From Nostoc sp. CHAB 5834 (GTDB lineage: Bacteria > Cyanobacteriota > Cyanobacteriia > Cyanobacteriales > Nostocaceae), in NCBI GenBank assembly GCA_020829485.1, contig JAIVFU010000189.1, positions 1 to 10,228 on the forward strand: a stretch of 10,228 bases of DNA. The letters run 5' to 3'. Under the pieces are notes generated by a model. It was not told the origin of the DNA, ran no database searches, and was given only the letters and a program-made list of their open reading frames with translations. The position numbers and the translations under genes are program-made. Shown here piece after piece: positions 5,971-10,228 of this stretch (position 1 is its first letter; each line of letters starts with the position of its first letter).

Positions 5971-5996
5971 GAGCGTTCTCGGATTAATCCGGCTCA
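5971..5996 (+). repeat. IS630 left terminal inverted repeat
   Basis: It starts GAGCGTTCTC and contains ATCCGGCTCA; it pairs with the right end at 17 of 26 positions. The transposase stop codon (5984-5986) lies inside it. Confidence 0.75.
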
Positions 5997-6934
5997 TACC
6001 CTGCTGCGGCGAAGAAGTTTGCGGCTTCGTTTGGGGTAACGAGATAGATGAGGCGCCCAATGGCGTCCCATAGGGCTGGGATGGATCGTTCGGCGGCTTT
6101 TCGCAGGAGGGCTTTCAGCTTTGAGAAGGCCATCTCGATTGGTTGAAGTCGGGACTGTAGGGCGGCAAGTAGAGCAGGCTCGCGCCGACCGCCTCGATCA
6201 TCTCGCGGACCCTCGGTCGCTTGTGGCTGGAGAGTTTGTCCATGACGACCACGTCGCCCGCTGTCAGTTCTGGAAGCAGCCCTTGCCGACGTAGGTCTCG
6301 AAGGCGTTGCGGTCGATCGGGCCGTCGAGCACGAAGGGCAACGTCAGCGGCGATACCGGTCAAGCGCAGGCCGGCGACGAAGGTGGTCGTTTTCCAATGG
6401 CCGTGAGGGACACCCGAGCGCAGCCGTTCCCCTCGGTGACCGGCCGTGCCGACGCGCCATGTTGGTAGAGGTCCAGGTCTCGTCGATGAAGATCAGGCGC
6501 GCCGGGTCGAGCTTGGTTGGCCGTCGAACCACGCTTCGCGCTTGCTCGCGACGTCCGGCCGGTCCTGCTCGCTGGCGTGCGCGGTCTTTTTTGAATGTCA
6601 GGCCGCAGCGGCCGAGGAAGGTCCAGACCGTGCCGACGCCGGCGCTCGTGCTGCGCTCGGCGACCAGCCTCTCCCGGATCTCTGCGGTGGTGATGTCGTC
6701 CTTCTCCGCGATCCACGCGAGGATCGTCTCGCGAGGGGCGTCGAGCTTCTACCCCAACGGCTGCCCGCACGGCCTGGCTGCACGCGAGCCCGTTTCCCGC
6801 GCTCGGCGCACCCATACGATGGCGGTCGCGATGCCCACGCCGAACCGCGCTGCGGCAGAGCGTGCCGAAAGCGCTTCCTTCATCGCCGCGTCAATTACCC
6901 GATCCCGCAGATCCTGACTGTAGGCGCGCGACAT
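5984..6934 (-). pseudogene. IS630-family DDE transposase pseudogene
   Basis: Joined across frames, the product reads MSRAYSQDLRDRVIDAAMKE (HTH region) through KLDAPRETILAWIAEKDD, a middle piece TVWTFLGRCGLTFKK, and a catalytic part with FIDETW (first Asp), VVVMDKLSSHK (second Asp) and YSPDFNPIE (Glu, after correcting a shift), ending ANFFAAAGYEPD. All three DDE residues are still encoded. Lesions: an amber TAG at 6749-6751 and frameshifts near 6585-6595, 6514-6519, 6425-6432, 6342-6349, 6278-6286 and 6138-6143. The lesions are small (1-2 nt) and confined to this gene while neighbours are intact, which argues for true decay. Expected intact length is about 316 aa. The mid-gene amber leaves only a 61-aa N-terminal peptide translatable from the ATG. 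Confidence 0.88.
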
Positions 6935-6991
6935 GATCCATTCCGCCGCTACGCCAAGGAATCAGACATGCGCGATTTGGGAATCCCGCCG

Positions 6992-7017
6992 TGAATCGGA
7001 TCAGGCAGCAACCGCTC
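6992..7017 (-). repeat. IS630 right terminal inverted repeat
   Basis: Read on the minus strand it starts GAGCGGTTGC and contains ATCCGATTCA. It is adjacent to TA at 7018-7019. Confidence 0.75.
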
Positions 7018-7210
7018 TAGTGTCATTCTTTGTGCTTCTCGGTGCCAAGTTAACGGATCGCGGTTCCAATCTTTGCGCGCCTGAGACACAGAAGTCCGTC
7101 TCGCATCTTTCGCCACCCTTGCGTGCGCCCTCTAGAATAAGGTGAAAGCCGGCCGCCCTATCAGTTCACGGGGTTCACCCGTTAAGACAGATGGAGAGCA
7201 GGATCGTGAT

Positions 7211-7234
7211 CTAGAGCGGCCTGAATCACGGAGG
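7211..7234 (+). repeat. Solo IS630-type end (shortened copy)
   Basis: CTAGAGCGG followed by CCTGA and TCACGG matches, in order, blocks of the right end of the nearby IS (CTAGAGCGG...CCTGA...TCACGG) with about 10 nt missing. It probably marks a remnant of a related element or a MITE end. Confidence 0.45.
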
Positions 7235-7250
7235 CAATAGCCTAGACAGC

Positions 7251-7266
7251 CTTATCCAAATATAAG
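7251..7266. promoter_or_regulatory. Dyad CTTAT-N6-ATAAG before the 7282 gene
   Basis: The 5-bp arms extend to AG/CT with a one-base bulge. The dyad ends 15 nt before ATG 7282, where an autoregulator would block initiation. Short arms make this tentative. Confidence 0.25.
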
Positions 7267-7281
7267 CTGTGGGGCACTTTC

Positions 7282-8085
7282 ATGTATCCGAGTACGATGA
7301 CGAACAGCTGGTATGAACGCGGCAAGGCCGCAGTGGCTGCGGTATCGGCTGCGCGATATGGTGAGCGTGACGAGCTGATCGCCGGGCTGGCTGCGACATT
7401 CGGCGTCGCCGCGCAGACGTTGCGGCGCGAGGCGGCGGCGGTACGCTTTCTACGTGACGATTACGATGGGCCGGACGAGCTCGTCACGCGGCTCAGGCTC
7501 GCGCCGCTTGCGTCGATTGAGTTCATCGCGCGCTGGCATAGGCACGACCGACAGGGTGCGCTCGGCGCGGCGCGCCAAGTGGCCGATGGCAAGCTCAGCG
7601 TCCGGGGAATCGCGCAAGCGGAGCTGGCGGCGCGCTCCAGCTGTTCCGATCAGCCCAGCTCCGATCGTCGCCGCGATCACGTCTTTCGCGAGACCGTCGC
7701 CGCGAGCCTTGCGGCAATCGGCGGCAAAGTCGAAGCCTATGCCGTCGGTGGGTTCGCGATCCCGTTCGACCTGCGCTGGTGGGTCAGCCCGCGATGGCCG
7801 GTGTTTGTTATCATTGTCGGTCCTTACAGCGATCGCGATCGATATGACGCGAGGCGTGTCGACTGGTGCCTGCGGGCCGACTGGCACAACCGGCACAGCG
7901 AGGCACTGATAGTCCTGGCGGAGCCAGAGGCGCTAGCGTCCTATGAAGGGTTCAGAGATCAGAATAGGTTGAAATTCGACATCGTCGCATCGACGACGGG
8001 ACGCTTCACGATCACCGCAGGCCAGGATGTCAGGTCCTTCTCTCCCGGAAGTTGGAGCCGCACCATTGTCGCTTGCGAGGTCTGA
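7282..8085 (+). CDS. Unrecognised 267-aa protein, helix-turn-helix-like N-terminal half plus alpha/beta C-terminal domain
   Basis: I do not recognise this family. The first 118 residues are strongly helical. Residues about 31-58 (ELIAGLAATFGVAAQTLRRE) read like a helix-turn-helix, and about 65-118 (SIEFIARWHRHD, then ARQVADGKLSVRGIAQAELA) resemble the helical DNA-binding core of ParB/KorB-type proteins. A Ser/Arg/Asp-rich linker (119-132) leads to an alpha/beta domain (133-240) with VEAYAVGGFAIPFDLRWW, PVFVIIVGPYSDRDRYDARR and VDWCLRADWH. Conserved-type aromatic and acidic residues suggest an enzyme or nuclease-like fold, but no catalytic signature is secure. Start ATG 7282 has GGGG seven to eight nt upstream; ATG 7297 is an alternative. 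It sits 60 nt before the tyrosine recombinase on the same strand, so the two may be one operon. Confidence 0.75.
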   Translation: MYPSTMTNSWYERGKAAVAAVSAARYGERDELIAGLAATFGVAAQTLRREAAAVRFLRDDYDGPDELVTRLRLAPLASIEFIARWHRHDRQGALGAARQVADGKLSVRGIAQAELAARSSCSDQPSSDRRRDHVFRETVAASLAAIGGKVEAYAVGGFAIPFDLRWWVSPRWPVFVIIVGPYSDRDRYDARRVDWCLRADWHNRHSEALIVLAEPEALASYEGFRDQNRLKFDIVASTTGRFTITAGQDVRSFSPGSWSRTIVACEV

Positions 8086-8145
8086 TCCCAGGATAGTGAC
8101 TGTCCGATAATAAGGAGCGCCCACCGGCGTCGGTCGAGTTCAACC

Positions 8146-9243
8146 ATGACGAGCCATGTCGAATCCCATGCCCGGATGGAGCGTCTGCTGGCGCTGCTGC
8201 CGGAGAGAACTCCCTCCGAAGGTACGAAGAGCCAGTATCGCGGTGTGCATAAGCGGATGGGCCAGACCGGGTGCTACGATCCGATGGCCTGCGCCTGTCC
8301 GGCGAGCTACAACCGGGCAAGGGCGGCGCTGCACTTTTGCGCTTGGGAGACCCTGCTGCGGCTGAAAGCCGATCTCGAAGCGCAGGTGCTAGCCGGGCAG
8401 CGGAATGCTGCGAGCCTGACCATGGAGGCGCTGGCGTGCTACCTCGACGCGGTCGAGCCGGTGATCCTGGCGCACCCACCCTGCGCCAATCCAAACTACC
8501 GCAACGCCTCGCCCTTTCGCGCCAAGCCGGGCGCGCCCCGCCGTGGCGCCGGCTCGAAGAAGCACGGACTAAAAGACAAGCCGGCCGACTGGCGCGAGCA
8601 GGTCTTCGCAGCAACGCCCAAGAGAAGCATCTATCGCGCGGCGATCGCAGCGATGTGCCTTGCCCCCTTCCGCGTCGGCGAATATGCCGAGACCATCCGC
8701 GACGATCTGTACTCACCGGGCGTGCGAGTGATCCGGCGGGACGGCCGGCTTTTCATCCTGACGATCCCGCAGAAGAGCCATGACGGCCAGTACGGCGTCG
8801 GCATGGCAGGGGTGGAGATCGCGATCGCCGAAGGTGGTGCGCCGGCAGCTTATCTGGCCGGGCTCTGCGAGGAGGCCGGCTCTGCAATCGAGATCGTGGT
8901 CGAGAGCACGGAAGGACTGCGCAAGGCTGTCGGCCGGATCGCCAAAGCCGCCGGGTTCTCTTGCATCTCGCCGACCTCGTTTCGAGCGCAATGGATGGCC
9001 GACGGCAAGGTGACCCTTGCCAATGCCGAAATGGTCGCCGCCGGCGCCGGCCACTGCAGCATCCGCAGCCAGTCGCGCTATGGCCGGGCCGAGCACGGCC
9101 GGCGTGGCGGCGGTGGGCTGGTCGGAACCTTCAGCGATCGCACGCCGCGGCCGGCTTCGGCAGAGCGCATGGTACGGTTCGGGGCGATGCGGCTGACGCG
9201 CGCGATCGAGCGTGGCCGCGCGCCGCCGAGCTTCGCGGCCTGA
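8146..9243 (+). CDS. Divergent tyrosine recombinase (phage-integrase superfamily), 365 aa
   Basis: The C-terminal half carries the tyrosine-recombinase catalytic pattern: Arg176 in APFRVGEY (box I, with Glu179), a possible beta-hairpin Lys210 in PQKSHDG, Arg280 in PTSFRAQWM (box II), His303 in GAGHCSIRS and nucleophile Tyr312 in SRYGRA. The spacings Arg280-His303 (23) and His303-Tyr312 (9) equal those of Cre and XerD. The first residue of the usual HxxR is Thr277. The N-terminal half is the presumed core-binding domain with a Cys/Pro-rich patch (GCYDPMACACPASYNRA). The enzyme should cut and rejoin DNA at a short inverted-repeat site, for integration, excision or plasmid multimer resolution. 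AAGGAG at about 8111 is too far from ATG 8146 to be decisive. It is convergent with the KfrA-like gene, with a 3-nt gap. Confidence 0.85.
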   Translation: MTSHVESHARMERLLALLPERTPSEGTKSQYRGVHKRMGQTGCYDPMACACPASYNRARAALHFCAWETLLRLKADLEAQVLAGQRNAASLTMEALACYLDAVEPVILAHPPCANPNYRNASPFRAKPGAPRRGAGSKKHGLKDKPADWREQVFAATPKRSIYRAAIAAMCLAPFRVGEYAETIRDDLYSPGVRVIRRDGRLFILTIPQKSHDGQYGVGMAGVEIAIAEGGAPAAYLAGLCEEAGSAIEIVVESTEGLRKAVGRIAKAAGFSCISPTSFRAQWMADGKVTLANAEMVAAGAGHCSIRSQSRYGRAEHGRRGGGGLVGTFSDRTPRPASAERMVRFGAMRLTRAIERGRAPPSFAA

Positions 9244-9246
9244 TCG

Positions 9247-9843
9247 TCACGGGGTCGCGGCAGCCCCGGCACCGCTTGCGCCGGCCGATAGCTGCAGGCG
9301 CTCCATCAGCGGGCGCAGCACCTTGAGTTCGCCCTCGCAACGGACGAGCTTGTCGCGCAGATCGGTGTGCTGGTGATGAGAGGCGCGCAGCTTGCCGGCC
9401 GCCTCCTCGAGCTTGCCGCGCGCCTCGGCGAGCTTCGCCTCGCTGGCCTCTACCTGCACTTCGAGCGCGCGGATCGCGGCTTGGGCCTCGTCGAGCGTCT
9501 CCTTGGCCGCCTTGCGCTCCTGCAGCAGCTGGCCGTTGGCCTGAAGCACCGCCTCGCGCCAGAACTCGGCCGCGAAGGACTGGCCGGTCTCGGCCAGCTT
9601 GCCCGGCAGGGGCGGTGCGAGATCGATCGACTTCGGCCGCCAGGTCGCGCGGAACATAGTGATGGTGGTGTAGGAGCCCTTGCCCAGGAGCTCGCGGATG
9701 CCGTCATGGGTCGGCTTCCGGCCCTGTGCGTTCAATGCGTCGCAAGCGGCATGGACATGGCGCTCCTCGACGCGCTCGTCTTCGCTCGGAGCATCGGTGA
9801 AGGACGGCGGGTTGGTGTCGGGCTGGTCGTCGTCGGTCGTCAT
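9247..9843 (-). CDS. KfrA-like DNA-binding coiled-coil protein, 198 aa
   Basis: Residues about 25-72 match the KfrA N-terminal DNA-binding domain (VHAACDALNAQGRKPTHDGI, then RELLGKGSYTTITMFRATWR, the hallmark G-x-G-S-x-x-T...W pattern). Residues about 92-186 are a long alanine/glutamate/lysine-rich coiled coil (ERKAAKETLDEAQAAIRALE and similar), and the last 12 are a Gly/Ala tail. In IncP plasmids KfrA binds its own promoter and contributes to stable inheritance; related proteins also occur in integrative elements beside recombinases. Start ATG 9843 is natural (MTTDDDQPDTN, an acidic disordered lead-in), although its ribosome-binding site is weak. The upstream 250 bp holds repeats that could be its operator. 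The gene symbol is withheld because only the domain, not orthology, is clear. Confidence 0.88.
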   Translation of the reverse strand: MTTDDDQPDTNPPSFTDAPSEDERVEERHVHAACDALNAQGRKPTHDGIRELLGKGSYTTITMFRATWRPKSIDLAPPLPGKLAETGQSFAAEFWREAVLQANGQLLQERKAAKETLDEAQAAIRALEVQVEASEAKLAEARGKLEEAAGKLRASHHQHTDLRDKLVRCEGELKVLRPLMERLQLSAGASGAGAAATP

Positions 9844-9965
9844 GGTGGTTGCTGCTCGCGTTAGGTTGACGTATAATGAACCGTACCATGATTCGGCCAG
9901 TGAACCAAGGCCGACCGACGACCCGCCCGATCGGACAGTTAACTCACCATTCCCGCTCGATCCGA

Positions 9966-10005
9966 TGTAGCGCCTGTAGGGTGTAGGCTACATGCTACAG
10001 CTACA
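9966..10005. repeat. Three TGTAG direct repeats followed by three inverted CTACA copies (dyad)
   Basis: TGTAG starts at 9966, 9975 and 9982; CTACA starts at 9988, 9995 and 10001. The inner two pairs are exactly symmetric about base 9987, giving 13-nt arms (9974-9986 and 9988-10000) that pair at 11 of 13 positions. The outer pair is TGTAGC (9966-9971) and GCTACA (10000-10005), about 1.5 bp off that centre. This is a strong candidate protein-binding or recombination site. Confidence 0.75.
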
Positions 10006-10010
10006 AGGCT

Positions 10011-10020
10011 GCTCGCGAGC
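10011..10020. repeat. Perfect 10-bp palindrome GCTCGCGAGC
   Basis: It is self-complementary and lies five bases after the dyad. It may be part of the same site. Confidence 0.4.
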
Positions 10021-10055
10021 GGCCGGCTGAGGCTTATGCGCGAGCAATTCGGACA

Positions 10056-10100
10056 AGCCCAGCCCAGCTCAGTTGAGCTCAGCTCAGCTCAGCTCAGCTG
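10056..10100. repeat. Nine tandem AGCTC-type pentamers
   Basis: The units are AGCCC, AGCCC, AGCTC, AGTTG, then four AGCTC, then AGCTG. The middle also forms a 14-bp dyad AGCTCA-GT-TGAGCT (10066-10079). The array covers the stop codon and last codon of the minus-strand gene at the window end. Runs of this kind are prone to slippage. Confidence 0.8.
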
Positions 10101-10228
10101 GCTTGGCCAGCCTCGACCAGCCTATCCTCACCCTGCTGAAACGTCGTCCAGATCGCGACGAGCTCTCCGCCGTCGATCACCTGACGGCGCATCAGGTCGT
10201 CTGCGATCGCTTCGATCAGAGGCCACTC
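10094..10228 (-). CDS. C-terminal 44 aa of an unidentified minus-strand gene (5' end outside window)
   Basis: The frame is open from the window edge to TGA at 10094-10096, with strong G/C third positions. The peptide EWPLIEAIADDLMRRQVIDG plus GELVAIWTTFQQGEDRLVEA and GQAS is helical and acidic. The WPLIEAIADDLxxRxxxDGxEL pattern recalls helical C-terminal tails of several bacterial protein families, including some FtsH-like peptidases, but 44 residues do not allow a name. Its last codon and stop fall in the pentamer array, so array length could alter the C-terminus. It lies upstream of, and on the same strand as, the KfrA-like gene. Confidence 0.6.
   Translation of the reverse strand, partial: EWPLIEAIADDLMRRQVIDGGELVAIWTTFQQGEDRLVEAGQAS

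Larger units (their letters stand above)
5971..7017 (-). mobile_element. IS630-family insertion sequence, decayed, 1047 bp
   Basis: Boundaries are set by terminal inverted repeats and a TA duplication. The left end begins GAGCG after TA (5969-5970), and the right end finishes CGCTC before TA (7018-7019). Over the outer 26 bp the two ends match at 17 positions, including GAGCG, ATCCG and TCA blocks. Insertion at CTAG with duplication of TA, a length near 1.05 kb, and a single transposase ending inside the left repeat are all typical of IS630. The transposase is inactivated, so the element cannot move by itself. No flanking gene is visibly interrupted. Confidence 0.85.
7018..7281. other. 264-bp gene-free stretch after the IS, with a second IS-end-like sequence
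   Basis: No coding signal was seen on either strand. The stretch contains the IS-end-like motif at 7211-7234 and a weak dyad at 7251-7266 just before the next gene. The promoter of the 7282 gene should lie here, but I cannot place -35/-10 boxes confidently. Confidence 0.5.
9844..10093. promoter_or_regulatory. Repeat-rich control region upstream of the KfrA-like gene
   Basis: The 250 bp between two minus-strand genes carries a dyad (9966-10005), a palindrome (10011-10020) and most of a pentamer run (10056-10100). No start codon with a ribosome-binding site or coding bias was found inside it. It must include the promoter of the KfrA-like gene, and may be a partition, recombination or origin-type site. 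Confidence 0.5.

Noticed and set aside
5797..6039. 80-aa plus-strand frame across the left IS boundary
   Set aside because: It crosses the insertion junction and has random-like, Arg-rich composition.
6360..6994. Several 60-180 aa frames on both strands inside the IS
   Set aside because: They are out-of-frame or antisense readings of the decayed transposase; only the joined-frame reconstruction gives IS630 motifs.
8030..8716. 228-aa minus-strand frame
   Set aside because: It is antisense to the recombinase gene, Arg/Ser-rich and without motifs: a shadow of high-G+C coding DNA.
9866..9877. TTGAC followed by TATAAT as a promoter
   Set aside because: The two boxes are separated by one base instead of about 17, and the direction points away from any start codon nearby.
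1..10228. CRISPR array, rRNA or tRNA genes
   Set aside because: No regularly spaced 25-40 bp repeats with unique spacers, and no tRNA-like cloverleaf or rRNA-like sequence was seen by eye.

Overview
The window looks alphaproteobacterial (Sphingomonadales or Hyphomicrobiales/Methylobacterium-like; I cannot separate these by eye). The reasons are high G+C third codon positions, two HWE-family histidine kinases, stand-alone receiver proteins, a FixK-like Crp/Fnr regulator, and a KfrA-type plasmid protein facing a divergent tyrosine recombinase.

Region 1 (1-5388) is a compact signalling and stress neighbourhood. It opens with the 3' end of a VIT1/CCC1-type metal transporter, followed by a convergent Crp/Fnr-type regulator (212-916, minus). 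A divergent control region with an inverted repeat separates the regulator from a small conserved-looking protein (1126-1374). Next comes an HWE kinase whose N-terminus is a LuxR/GerE-type helix-turn-helix instead of a PAS or GAF sensor (1474-2535). It overlaps by 17 nt with a cupin protein that has its own strong ribosome-binding site (2519-3004). A 78-aa unknown protein, two divergent single-domain response regulators and a PAS-HWE kinase complete the region. Both convergent pairs here overlap by exactly four bases at their stop codons. The two kinases and two free receivers suggest a branched phosphorelay of the kind that feeds the alphaproteobacterial general stress response, but no PhyR, NepR or EcfG gene lies in the window.

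Region 2 (5389-7281) is decayed DNA with no intact gene. It holds about 580 bp without coding signal, then a dead IS630-family element (5971-7017) with TA target duplications, imperfect terminal repeats and a transposase pseudogene carrying one amber codon and about six frameshifts. A second, shorter copy of an IS end sits at 7211-7234.

Region 3 (7282-10228) has plasmid or integrative-element character. It contains an unrecognised 267-aa protein (helix-turn-helix-like N-terminal half plus an alpha/beta C-terminal domain), a divergent tyrosine recombinase, a KfrA-like DNA-binding coiled-coil protein convergent with it, and the 3' end of another minus-strand gene. The 250-bp gap upstream of the KfrA-like gene holds a striking set of TGTAG/CTACA repeats forming a dyad, a palindrome, and a run of nine AGCTC-type pentamers that overlaps the upstream gene's stop codon. 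This region is the best candidate for something undescribed: a recombinase, a DNA-binding partner and a possible cis-acting site packed into 3 kb.
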